This document shows, piece after piece, positions 34,663-42,720 of a stretch of DNA of 64,000 nucleotides. Below the pieces are notes generated by a model that worked only from the letters and a program-made list of their open reading frames with translations, was not told the DNA's origin and did no database searches. A program made the translations under genes and the position numbers. Origin of the DNA: Clostridia bacterium (GTDB taxonomy: Bacteria > Bacillota > Clostridia > Oscillospirales > Acutalibacteraceae); the NCBI GenBank assembly GCA_017407995.1, contig JAFQVM010000014.1, positions 149,166-213,165 on the forward strand, written 5' to 3'. Numbering within the stretch: position 1 is the stretch's first letter; every line of letters begins with the position of its first letter.

Positions 34663-35943
34663 ATGCTGGATTTAAAATTTTTGAGAGAGAACCCTGATGT
34701 TGTAAAAGAGAACATCAAAAAGAAGTTTCAGGATAATAAACTTTCACTTGTTGACGAGGTTATCGAGCTTGACAAGCAGAGCCGTGCCGCAAAGCAGGAA
34801 GCTGACAATCTCAGAGGTAACCGCAACCGTATATCAAAGCAGATAGGCGCACTGATGGCTCAGGGTAAAAAAGAGGAAGCTGAGCAGGTTAAAGCCGAAG
34901 TTACGGCAAACGCAAAGCGTCTTGCAGAGCTTGAAGCTCTCGAAGCAGATTTGAGCGAAAAAATTAAAAATATAATGATGAAAATTCCGAACATCATTGA
35001 CCCGAGCGTACCGATTGGTAAGGATGACAGCGAGAATGTTGAAGTCAAGCGCTACGGTGAGCCTGTTACTCCTGATTTTGAGATTCCCTATCACACCGAG
35101 ATTATGGAGAAGTTTAACGGCATTGACCTTGATTCCGCACGTAAGGTTGCAGGCAACGGCTTCTATTATCTCATGGGCGATATCGCACGTCTTCATTCAG
35201 CGGTTATCTCCTACGCACGTGATTTTATGATTGACAGAGGCTTCACTTACTGCGTACCGCCCTTTATGATTCGAAGCGAGGTCGTAACAGGCGTTATGAG
35301 CTTTGCCGAGATGGATGCTATGATGTATAAAATTGAGGGTGAGGACCTCTACCTTATCGGTACAAGCGAGCATTCCATGATAGGTAAGTTTATTGACACA
35401 ATAATTCAGCCTGATAATCTTCCTCAGACACTCACAAGCTATTCACCCTGCTTCCGTAAGGAAAAAGGTGCTCACGGAATTGAGGAACGTGGTGTTTACC
35501 GTATTCACCAGTTCGAAAAACAGGAAATGATAGTTGTATGTGAACCTGAGGACAGCATGAACTGGTTTGACAAACTCTGGCAGAACACGGTTGACCTCTT
35601 CCGTTCACTCGATATACCTGTAAGAACTCTTGAGTGTTGCTCAGGCGACCTTGCAGACCTCAAAGTTAAGTCAATCGATGTTGAGGCATGGTCACCCAGA
35701 CAGCAGAAATACTTTGAAGTCGGAAGCTGTTCCAACCTCGGCGATGCACAGGCACGCAGACTTAAGATTCGCATAAACGGCAAGGACGGCAAATATTTTG
35801 CACACACACTCAATAATACAGTTGTTGCGCCGCCGAGAATGCTTATTGCATTCCTTGAGAACAATCTCAACGCAGACGGAACTGTTAATATCCCCGAAGC
35901 ACTCAGACCGTACATGGGCGGTAAAGAGATTATCGGAAAATAA
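34663..35943 (+). CDS. serS: Seryl-tRNA synthetase
   Basis: 426 residues, full length. Residues 1-110 form the long tRNA-binding coiled coil (many K/E/A/L). The class II core shows motif 2 around FRKEKGAHG...YRIHQFEKQEM and motif 3 in NNTVVAPPRMLIAFLENN. It charges tRNA-Ser and tRNA-Sec with serine. A T-box with terminator lies directly upstream, so it is controlled by tRNA-Ser charging. Confidence 0.98.
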   Translation: MLDLKFLRENPDVVKENIKKKFQDNKLSLVDEVIELDKQSRAAKQEADNLRGNRNRISKQIGALMAQGKKEEAEQVKAEVTANAKRLAELEALEADLSEKIKNIMMKIPNIIDPSVPIGKDDSENVEVKRYGEPVTPDFEIPYHTEIMEKFNGIDLDSARKVAGNGFYYLMGDIARLHSAVISYARDFMIDRGFTYCVPPFMIRSEVVTGVMSFAEMDAMMYKIEGEDLYLIGTSEHSMIGKFIDTIIQPDNLPQTLTSYSPCFRKEKGAHGIEERGVYRIHQFEKQEMIVVCEPEDSMNWFDKLWQNTVDLFRSLDIPVRTLECCSGDLADLKVKSIDVEAWSPRQQKYFEVGSCSNLGDAQARRLKIRINGKDGKYFAHTLNNTVVAPPRMLIAFLENNLNADGTVNIPEALRPYMGGKEIIGK

Positions 35944-35957
35944 ATATATAACAGTAA

Positions 35958-35990
35958 CGGCAGCAGACGAATGTCTGCTGCCGATTTTTT
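35958..35990 (+). terminator. Terminator of serS
   Basis: Perfect 11-bp stem CGGCAGCAGAC / GTCTGCTGCCG with GAAT loop followed by ATTTTTTT. Confidence 0.92.
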
Positions 35991-36256
35991 TAATCCGTAA
36001 ATGTATCATATGCAAATTTTGCACCCATACGAAAGCCTCTGACAAAGTTTTCCTCTTCAAAAATTACCGATACTTCACTCCAAGCTTCAACATAATCCGT
36101 AAAAAGCTGTTTTTCGTCTCCTGTAAGTTTTTGGTTTAATTGTTTTTCTCTATCTACGACTATATCCATGTTTTTACTTAACTTTTTATTTTCCTTATAA
36201 ATGTTAGTTTGTGGTTCAATATTATCAAAAAACAGTTCTCTAATAAAATTTTTCAT
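35990..36256 (-). CDS. Small protein of DUF6809-like type
   Basis: 88 residues, charged, helical, no signal peptide. It has the pattern FxxGFRxGAK near the end (NFVRGFRMGAKFAYDTF) that I associate with small Clostridial proteins (DUF6809-like) often found next to XRE regulators. The function is unknown. It is divergent from the XRE gene at 36373 with palindromes between them, and its AT-rich codon use differs from serS and remB, suggesting a recent insertion. Confidence 0.62.
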   Translation of the reverse strand: MKNFIRELFFDNIEPQTNIYKENKKLSKNMDIVVDREKQLNQKLTGDEKQLFTDYVEAWSEVSVIFEEENFVRGFRMGAKFAYDTFTD

Positions 36257-36289
36257 ATTTATTCTCCTATCTATATATTATTAATAATA

Positions 36290-36337
36290 TAACACCATGC
36301 GGTGTTAAAGTCAATAGTATCATATGGTTTTATGATA
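36290..36337. promoter_or_regulatory. Two palindromes between the small gene and the XRE gene
   Basis: TAACACC-N4-GGTGTTA (36290-36307) and TATCATA-N6-TATGATA (36318-36337), both with perfect 7-bp arms, in the divergent intergenic region. They are probable operator sites for the XRE regulator. Confidence 0.55.
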
Positions 36338-36372
36338 AAGTTTATTTAATTAATATACAAAGGAGTATAAAA

Positions 36373-36591
36373 ATGAAACTATCTCAAAGAATAAGAGAAA
36401 TTCGTGAAGATAGAGACTTAACACAAACAGATATAGCTATTATATTAAAAACATCTCAAACAGTTTATTCCAGATATGAAAGAAATGAACGTACACTTCC
36501 AACTGAATTGTTATATGAACTTTGCAAATATTACAATCTTTCTGCAGATTATCTTTTAGGTCTCTCAGACGACCCTAAACCTTTAAAATAA
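36373..36591 (+). CDS. Small XRE-family helix-turn-helix regulator
   Basis: 72 residues, one Cro/C1-type domain: RIREIREDRDLTQTDIAIIL, SQTVYSRYERN, ELCKYYNLSADYLLGL. It resembles the XRE protein at 12449 but is a separate copy. AAAGGAG precedes the ATG. It is divergent from the small gene at 35990, and both are strikingly AT-rich, forming a two-gene cassette. Confidence 0.87.
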   Translation: MKLSQRIREIREDRDLTQTDIAIILKTSQTVYSRYERNERTLPTELLYELCKYYNLSADYLLGLSDDPKPLK

Positions 36592-36594
36592 TTT

Positions 36595-36623
36595 AAGCCA
36601 CGGTTCTCACCGTGGCTTTTTTC
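36595..36623. terminator. Terminator between XRE and remB
   Basis: Perfect 9-bp stem AAGCCACGG / CCGTGGCTT followed by TTTTTC on the plus strand. The converging remB gene ends here too. Confidence 0.85.
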
Positions 36624-36903
36624 ACTTTTTCTTAACTGTCGATATGCTATACACAAAATTTGTTCTCTTTAACAGCGTAGCTGAGGAAATCGGTGAGATA
36701 TAAACCTGAGTTTTGTTTTCTCTGTTTCTGCAAACTATAAATGACTTCGGTAAATCAAATGAAACATTTACTACCAAACCGTCTTTTTCAGCTTTTGCAA
36801 GGTAATCCCTCGTGGCTTTGGATACGGTCGAGGTATCGAGGTCAAAAATTCCGACTATTTCATCCATATTAACAACAGTATCCTGACCCAGATGAAGATA
36901 CAC
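36622..36903 (-). CDS. remB: RemB-like DUF370 protein
   Basis: 93 residues from a GTG (AAAGGAGG seven bases upstream). It begins YLHLGQDTVVNMDEIVGIFDLD and has PKSFIVC and a central TQVYISPISSATLLKR segment, the pattern of RemB/YaaB, which in Bacillus lies between recF and gyrB and acts with RemA as a regulator of matrix genes by binding DNA. Here it follows recF with a short gap but gyrB is missing downstream. Confidence 0.85.
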   Translation of the reverse strand: MYLHLGQDTVVNMDEIVGIFDLDTSTVSKATRDYLAKAEKDGLVVNVSFDLPKSFIVCRNRENKTQVYISPISSATLLKRTNFVYSISTVKKK

Positions 36904-36916
36904 AAAACCGCCTCCT

Positions 36917-38017
36917 TTAAATTATTTCCTGTGAGGTTCCCGCAATTATTTCAAAAGCTTTACCCTTATTAAGTCTCAACAATTGTGAGGGGTCACAGCA
37001 GGTTATAAAAACCTGCCTGTTACTGAGTCTTTCAAGTAAGAGCTCTTGTCTGCCATCGTCAAGCTCACTCATAACATCATCGAGAAGTATAACAGGACTT
37101 TCTCCTGTTATTTTTTCGAGCACTGCAGCTTCTCCTAATTTTAGCGACAATGCACATGAGCGTTGCTGTCCTTGTGAACCGTATATTCTCGCATTTTTTC
37201 CGTTTACAAAAAGTTGCAAATCATCTTTATGCGGGCCGATTCCCGTAAACTGACGTCTTATATCATTCTCCCTGTTTTTCTGTAAAGTATCAAACATCTG
37301 ATTAAAAGCTTTTTCCTCATCAAAAGAGCTTTCTTTATAAAACGTATCATATTCTATATCAAAAGTCTCACGACCTGCAGTTATTCCCGAATAGCTTTCT
37401 GCAGCTTCTTTTTTTATCATGTCAATATACTCAAGACGATACTTCAAAATCTTTGCACCTGTTTTTGCAAGCTCTGCTTCCCACGGAAAAAACATATTTT
37501 CATCAGCTGTCTTACCTGCATACTGGCGCAATAGAGCATTTCTTTCGGAAAGAGTCTTTATATAATTTGAAAGAGCGCCTGCATAATTAGGTTTAATGAG
37601 ACTTATCGCTATATCCATAAACTTTCGGCGTTCTCCGGGACCGTCTTGTACTATTGAAAGCGTTGACGGAGAAAACAATACAGCAGGAAACTCACCGATA
37701 AGTCTGCGTGGTGTATCTTTTTGAACTTCGTTGAGCCAAACATTCTTTTTATCATTTAGTTCTATCCTTGCAGTCTGGTCTCTTTCAAAGGCAAAAAAGC
37801 TTATATCAAGACGGCTGCTCTCACAACCATCCTGTATAAGCTGAATGTTTTTTCTGGTCCTAAAACTATGACAGCCAGTAAAAAGCCAAATACTCTCTAC
37901 AAGATTTGTCTTACCCTGTCCGTTTTCGCCGAATATGATATTTATACCCTTATCCGGCGAAATAGACGTGTTTTCCAGATTTCTGAAATTTTTTACACTG
38001 TGTTCGGTTATATACAT
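36917..38017 (-). CDS. recF: DNA replication and repair protein RecF
   Basis: 366 residues. Walker A GENGQGKTNL (about 30-39), the ABC-like signature GSQGQQRSCALSLKLGEA and Walker B ILLDDVMSELD. RecF, with RecO and RecR, loads RecA at gaps. It lies in the conserved dnaN-yaaA-recF-remB order, two bases from yaaA. Confidence 0.97.
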   Translation of the reverse strand: MYITEHSVKNFRNLENTSISPDKGINIIFGENGQGKTNLVESIWLFTGCHSFRTRKNIQLIQDGCESSRLDISFFAFERDQTARIELNDKKNVWLNEVQKDTPRRLIGEFPAVLFSPSTLSIVQDGPGERRKFMDIAISLIKPNYAGALSNYIKTLSERNALLRQYAGKTADENMFFPWEAELAKTGAKILKYRLEYIDMIKKEAAESYSGITAGRETFDIEYDTFYKESSFDEEKAFNQMFDTLQKNRENDIRRQFTGIGPHKDDLQLFVNGKNARIYGSQGQQRSCALSLKLGEAAVLEKITGESPVILLDDVMSELDDGRQELLLERLSNRQVFITCCDPSQLLRLNKGKAFEIIAGTSQEII

Positions 38018-38019
38018 AA

Positions 38020-38265
38020 TTATTCCACTGTATATATCTTATTTTCAAATTCTGCAGTATCACCCGAACGCATTTTTCTGCCTCGTTGAGTGCATACCTC
38101 ACCGTTAACTTTAACTTCGCCGTCCTGAATAACAAACTTTGCATGGCCACCTGTTACAACTGCATCACAAAGCTTTAAAAATGCATCAAGACGTATAAAG
38201 TCGGTATCAATTTTCTTAACTATAACCGGCTTTTCTTTTATTCTTACTTTTATCCTTTTAACCAT
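38020..38265 (-). CDS. yaaA: S4-domain RNA-binding protein YaaA
   Basis: 81 residues. The S4 core reads IRLDAFLKLCDAVVTGGHAK...V-x-VNGEVCTQRGRKM. It is the small protein that always sits between dnaN and recF in Firmicutes, where it is linked to ribosome or ribosomal RNA binding. Confidence 0.92.
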   Translation of the reverse strand: MVKRIKVRIKEKPVIVKKIDTDFIRLDAFLKLCDAVVTGGHAKFVIQDGEVKVNGEVCTQRGRKMRSGDTAEFENKIYTVE

Positions 38266-38285
38266 AAAAAGCCTCTGGAAATATA

Positions 38286-39392
38286 TTATTCTGACTTAAT
38301 TCTTACAGGAAGTACGAGGAATAAGAAATTGTCACCCTCAGGAGGAAGAATAATAATCGGAGAAACTGAGCCGTTTAATTCAAATCTTACCTCATCAGTA
38401 CCTGCAACTTTCAAAGCGTCTGTAAGATATTTATTATTAAATCCTATCTCAACGTTTTCACCGTCTATCTGTGCACCGACACTGTCACTCGCAGTACCAA
38501 GTGATGTAACGCTGGAAAGACTTATAATATTATCTTTAAATACGCACTTAATGGGACTCTTATACTTTTCGCTTATAATAAGAGAAGCTCTGTCAATAGA
38601 ATCTATCATATCACGAGTGTTAACTTTGACTTTTGTTGAGCAGTTAAGCGGAATTGCTGACTTATAATTTAAGAATTCACCCTCAAGCAGACGTGAAACT
38701 ATGTTATATCCGTCAACATCAAAAACAATATGTCTCTTTCCTATACCGAGCGAAATAACTCCGTCATCATCATTCATCAATTTCATTATCTCAGAAAGAG
38801 TTTTTGCGGGAACTATGAAAGAAATATCTTCTCCGTCATAATCTATATCTTCTTTTCTTACAGCAAGACGGAATCCGTCAACAGCAATAAGCTTGATTAT
38901 ACGCTGACCTATCTCAAATCTTACACCTGTATGAACAACTTTAGTGTCGTTTACAGCAACTGCAAATATTGTCTGACGAACCATATCCTTTAACAAGCCC
39001 TGATTTATAACTACAGGATATCCGCCAGAAACTGACGGAAGTTCAGGATATTCATCAGCACTCATGCCAATAAGCGAATACTTTGCATTACCGCTGACAA
39101 TGCTTGCCAGATTTCTTGAATCTGATTCAAAGCGAACTGTGTCACCGGGAAGCTTTCTCAGTATATCGCAAAGAATTCTTGCGTTGATAATTATTGAGCC
39201 GTTTTCCTCGATGGTAGCGTCGATTGATGTGGTAATACCAAGCTCAAGGTCATATCCGGTAAGGATAAGCTCACCGCCTAAAGCCTTTATGAGTATACCT
39301 TCAACTGCCGGGATAGATGTTTTTGTTGAAACCGCTCTTTGAACGTTGAGACAGGCTTCGGACAATTCAGCTGTGCTGCAGACAAATTTCAT
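38286..39392 (-). CDS. dnaN: DNA polymerase III beta sliding clamp
   Basis: 368 residues of three repeated clamp domains, starting MKFVCSTAELSEA and ending IIILPPEGDNFLFLVLPVR. AGGGAGG precedes the ATG. In most Firmicutes dnaA lies directly upstream; here the upstream region is a DnaA-box cluster and then recR, with no dnaA. Confidence 0.97.
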   Translation of the reverse strand: MKFVCSTAELSEACLNVQRAVSTKTSIPAVEGILIKALGGELILTGYDLELGITTSIDATIEENGSIIINARILCDILRKLPGDTVRFESDSRNLASIVSGNAKYSLIGMSADEYPELPSVSGGYPVVINQGLLKDMVRQTIFAVAVNDTKVVHTGVRFEIGQRIIKLIAVDGFRLAVRKEDIDYDGEDISFIVPAKTLSEIMKLMNDDDGVISLGIGKRHIVFDVDGYNIVSRLLEGEFLNYKSAIPLNCSTKVKVNTRDMIDSIDRASLIISEKYKSPIKCVFKDNIISLSSVTSLGTASDSVGAQIDGENVEIGFNNKYLTDALKVAGTDEVRFELNGSVSPIIILPPEGDNFLFLVLPVRIKSE

Positions 39393-39399
39393 AGAAATT

Positions 39400-39770
39400 C
39401 CTCCCTGTGAAATAAATGAATAAATAATATTTTTAGTAGTAATAGTAGGGCATGTTAAAATTGTTGAAAAGTCGGTTTTGCTTAGAAAAGCTTAGATTTT
39501 CTAAGTAAATTTTTTCCACACTGTTTTTAAAAAATCCAAGGTTTTCCACATAGCATTTTTAAGCGTTGAGGAAAATGTTGAAAATATTGGTGTGGAAAAC
39601 TAAAAGAATGTGGAAAACTCAGACCGTCGACAAATTACGCAATACTGTGTTGCAAGAACCTGCAAAGGGCAGTCACGTACACAAAGTACGCTCCTTTCTT
39701 TACAGAACCTTGCGCCTTGTCTTGCGCAATTTTTCTTGGTCTGACACTTTACATGAAAGTGTGGAAAACT
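39400..39770. other. Candidate replication origin (DnaA boxes and DnaA-trio)
   Basis: The gap between dnaN and recR has five copies of TTTTCCACA (39512-39520 and 39542-39550 on plus; 39591-39599, 39609-39617 and 39760-39768 inverted), each one base from the DnaA box TTATCCACA. At 39434-39448 lies TAG-TAG-TAA-TAG-TAG followed by GGG, the DnaA-trio of Firmicutes unwinding regions, next to an AT-rich stretch. This is the usual dnaA-dnaN intergenic unwinding element, but dnaA itself is absent. Whether it is the active origin was not tested. Confidence 0.72.
39619..39745. repeat. Palindromic repeat inserted among the DnaA boxes
   Basis: An element of about 125 bp bounded by CAGACC...GGTCTG with inner matches AATTACGCAA / TTGCGCAATT, giving imperfect inverted ends of about 22 bp. 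Internal hairpins include TTGCGC/GCGCAA (39710-39729) and GTAC repeats. A direct repeat TGTGGAAAACTCAGA flanks it (39609-39623 and 39760-39774). Confidence 0.5.
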
Positions 39771-40372
39771 CAGAGTTCTTTTCTTCCTTCGATAGCTTTT
39801 GTAAGAGTAAAGTTATCCGCATATTCGAGGTCTGCACCAACGGGTATACCGTATGCTAATCTCGAAACTTTAACGCCTAAGGGCTTTACAAGCTTTGAAA
39901 TAAACAGAGCTGTTACATCACCCTCTGCTGTCGGGTTTGTTGCCATGATTATCTCTTTTACACTCGAATCTGATAATCTGTCAACAAGTTCTTTTATACA
40001 TATGTCATCAGGGCCTGTCCCGTTCATTGGTGAAATTAAACCGTGAAGAACGTGATAAACTCCGCCATATTCGTGAGTTCTCTCAACAGCCATTACAGCT
40101 TTCGGGTCCTCAACAACGCAGATGACACTTTTATCTCTTGAAGGACTTTTACAAATAGGACAAACTTCAGAGTCAGTCAAATCACAGCACACAGGACAGC
40201 GATGAATTTTTTCTTTAGCTTCTACTATTGTATCGGCAAATTCTTTAGCCTTTTCCTCGGGCATTGATAAAATGTGATAAGCTAACCTCTGTGCATTTTT
40301 ACGTCCTATGCCGGGCAAGCGTTCAAACTGTTCTATAAGGCGTGCTAAAGGTGCAGCGTTTTTCTCTGCCAT
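39770..40372 (-). CDS. recR: Recombination protein RecR
   Basis: 200 residues: helix-hairpin-helix LPGIGRKNAQRLAYH, four-cysteine zinc motif CPVCCDLTDSEVCPIC, and a TOPRIM domain with VVEDPKAVMAVE. It works in the RecFOR pathway. It follows ybaB with a three-base gap, in the conserved dnaX-ybaB-recR order. Confidence 0.97.
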   Translation of the reverse strand: MAEKNAAPLARLIEQFERLPGIGRKNAQRLAYHILSMPEEKAKEFADTIVEAKEKIHRCPVCCDLTDSEVCPICKSPSRDKSVICVVEDPKAVMAVERTHEYGGVYHVLHGLISPMNGTGPDDICIKELVDRLSDSSVKEIIMATNPTAEGDVTALFISKLVKPLGVKVSRLAYGIPVGADLEYADNFTLTKAIEGRKEL

Positions 40373-40375
40373 ATA

Positions 40376-40714
40376 TCAGAAAAGTCCGGGAATAGAGAGT
40401 CCGCCTTTAGCTCTCTCCATACCCTGCTCCATAGCGTCATTTGCTTTACGTACGCTCTCGTTAAATGCTGCGATTATCATATCTTCGAGCATTTCTATCT
40501 CTTCAGGGTCGACAATTTCAGGGTCCATCTTGATAGATACAGCCTCATGGCGTCCGTTAACAGTAACTTCTACTGCTCCGCCGCCTGCAGATGCGGTGTA
40601 TTCAGAATTTTCTACTTCTTCCTGAACACGTGCCATTTCTTCTTGCATTTGCTGAATCTTTTTCATCATGTTCGCATTGCCGCCCTGCTGAGCGCCCGGA
40701 ATTCTTGCTTTCAT
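40376..40714 (-). CDS. ybaB: YbaB/EbfC nucleoid-associated protein
   Basis: 112 residues, with MMKKIQQMQEEM-style coiled coil and the VTVNGRHEAVSIKMDPEIV core. A small DNA-binding dimer, commonly between dnaX and recR. Near-optimal ribosome site and tight linkage support the call. Confidence 0.94.
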   Translation of the reverse strand: MKARIPGAQQGGNANMMKKIQQMQEEMARVQEEVENSEYTASAGGGAVEVTVNGRHEAVSIKMDPEIVDPEEIEMLEDMIIAAFNESVRKANDAMEQGMERAKGGLSIPGLF

Positions 40715-40738
40715 ATAAAAATACCTCCAGAGTATGTT

Positions 40739-42364
40739 TTAACTGTTTTTAAAATCTTCTATCTTTTTTATAAGACCTTCAAGCGGGTCCTTTGAACTTT
40801 GTTTTTCAGGCTGCTTATAAAGTCCTATCTTATATTGCTTGCCTGTTACTGTAACAATAGCTTTTGATAAGAACGAAGCATGCAAATCTTTTCTTATAAA
40901 TGTTGAAAGTGCAGGATTGTCGCTCTTTATCAAAAGAAAATTATCTCTTACATATGCACTTGCGCCGTTTAAAATTCCGACAAGAGGCATATCTGTCTTT
41001 TTAAGCTCGTCTATTACCTCTGCCCAGTTTTGGAAAGGTACTGCTTCACCATTGTTAGATACAGATTCTGTCGGAGTAGGTTCTTCTATAGGTGAAGTTA
41101 TTTTTTCGACTTTTGGTTTTTCTTCAACCTTTGTTTGAATATTTTCAACAGGTTTGGTTTCTTCTTTTGGTTGAACTGCAGCAGAAGAAACTTTGTTTTC
41201 GGTCTTTACTGTGAAATCACCTGATGTAAGTTTTGCTTCTAAAGATGCGATTCTTTTTAATAAAGCTTCATTTCCTGAATCAAGCTGTTCAGAACACATT
41301 TTTACAAATGCCATTTCAAGCGGTATACGCTTATTTGTCGAACGCTTTATATCCGAAAGAGATGTCTCGACAATATTCAAAGAATACAGTAATTCTTCGA
41401 GTGAAATTTCAGAACTGAGAGATTTAAGCTGTGCTAATTCATCTTCTGTGCAGATGAGAACTTCGTCTGCATTTTTAACGGTCTTTGTTATCATCAGGTC
41501 ACGAAGATGGAACATAAATTCTGAACAAAGACGCTCCATGTCGCAGGAATTTATATGAAGTTCATTGATTATTCCGAGAGCTTTTGCACAATCCTTTTCT
41601 ATAATACAATGTGAAAGCTTTGTAAGATAATCTCTTCCTGCAAGACCTGCACTTTTAGTAACTATATCTGCTGTTATTTTATCTGAAGTTGCACAGCAAC
41701 GGTCAAGCAGTGAAAGAGCATCTCGCAAAGCACCGTCTGCAATTTTTGCTATCAACGCTGCAGCATCGTCATCAAGAGTAAGATTTTCTTTTTCTGCTAC
41801 AAACTGAAGTCTTTTACAGATGTCTTCCGGAGAGATTCTCTTAAAATCAAAGCGTTGACATCTCGAAAGAATAGTTGCAGGAAGTTTATGAACTTCTGTT
41901 GTTGCAAGAATAAATATAACGTGCTCAGGCGGCTCTTCAAGAATTTTTAAAAGAGCATTGAAAGCACCGGTCGAGAGCATATGAACCTCGTCGATAATAT
42001 AAACCCTGTACTTTGATTTAACCGGAGTAAAATTCGCTTCATCACGAAGGTCACGGATATTATCAACGCCGTTGTTTGACGCTGCGTCAATTTCAATGAC
42101 ATCAAGTATTGAACCGTTATCTATACCCTGACAAATCTCACACTCATTACAGGGATTGCCGTTAACAGGTTCAAGACAGTTTACTGCTTTTGAGAGAATT
42201 TTTGCACATGTCGTTTTACCCGTTCCCCTTGAACCGGTAAACAGGTAAGCATGTGCGACCCTTCCGCTGAGCAGCTCGTTTTTTAAGGTAGCTGTTATAT
42301 GCGGCTGGCCTGAAACATCCTCAAAAGTCTGAGGTCTCCATTTTCTGTAAAGCACTCGATACAT
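40739..42364 (-). CDS. dnaX: DNA polymerase III gamma/tau subunit
   Basis: 541 residues. Walker A GSRGTGKTTCAK (about 44-55), the zinc module CLEPVNGNPCNECEICQG, Walker B VYIIDEVHML and sensor LATTEVHK. The C-terminal third is a low-complexity linker rich in Lys, Glu, Pro and Val, then a short conserved end. It loads the beta clamp. It lies just downstream of the SRP RNA gene. Confidence 0.97.
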   Translation of the reverse strand: MYRVLYRKWRPQTFEDVSGQPHITATLKNELLSGRVAHAYLFTGSRGTGKTTCAKILSKAVNCLEPVNGNPCNECEICQGIDNGSILDVIEIDAASNNGVDNIRDLRDEANFTPVKSKYRVYIIDEVHMLSTGAFNALLKILEEPPEHVIFILATTEVHKLPATILSRCQRFDFKRISPEDICKRLQFVAEKENLTLDDDAAALIAKIADGALRDALSLLDRCCATSDKITADIVTKSAGLAGRDYLTKLSHCIIEKDCAKALGIINELHINSCDMERLCSEFMFHLRDLMITKTVKNADEVLICTEDELAQLKSLSSEISLEELLYSLNIVETSLSDIKRSTNKRIPLEMAFVKMCSEQLDSGNEALLKRIASLEAKLTSGDFTVKTENKVSSAAVQPKEETKPVENIQTKVEEKPKVEKITSPIEEPTPTESVSNNGEAVPFQNWAEVIDELKKTDMPLVGILNGASAYVRDNFLLIKSDNPALSTFIRKDLHASFLSKAIVTVTGKQYKIGLYKQPEKQSSKDPLEGLIKKIEDFKNS

Positions 42365-42392
42365 ATAAACTTTCCTCTTTAAAGCAGGCTTT

Positions 42393-42560
42393 AAAAAAAT
42401 AACGAGCCTTTGACTTGGTCATGCGGCGGGCAGGCGGACTGTGGCGCACAGTGCAGACCGCTTAATGCTGCTCGGTTCCCCGCCTGACATGGTTCACGGC
42501 GCCCCGCCGCACAGGACCCGCCACGCCACATGACCAAAACAAAGCCTCGCTTTGTATAAC
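42393..42560 (-). ncRNA. ffs: Signal recognition particle RNA (small bacterial type)
   Basis: A strongly GC-rich block in an AT-rich gap. On the minus strand it contains the conserved tip GTGAACCATGTCAGG and GGGGAACCGAGCAGCA, with a long stem closed by GGTCATGTGGCG / CGCCGCATGACC-type pairing (42417-42430 with 42521-42535). A promoter TTGTAA-N17-TATAAT (42594-42599, 42571-42576) precedes it, and TTTTTTT at 42393-42399 ends it. As in other Firmicutes it sits upstream of dnaX. Confidence 0.9.
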
Positions 42561-42720
42561 TTCTCTGATTATTATAATATATATTTGTTTTAATTACAAG
42601 AGAAAAGATAAGGATTTTTTGTATGAGATTAGCTATAATTAAAACAGTTGAAAACATTTGCTGTGAATGGTATAATAAACCGGTAATATTTATTCTTAAT
42701 AAGTAATATGGAGAAAAGAA

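Noticed and set aside
39566-39859. 97-residue open frame across the DnaA-box region.
   Set aside because: It reads through DnaA boxes and a palindromic repeat, starts without a ribosome site, and overlaps recR.
42391-42657. 88-residue open frame at the GC-rich block.
   Set aside because: The block is the SRP RNA gene (conserved tip, long stem, terminator), not protein coding.
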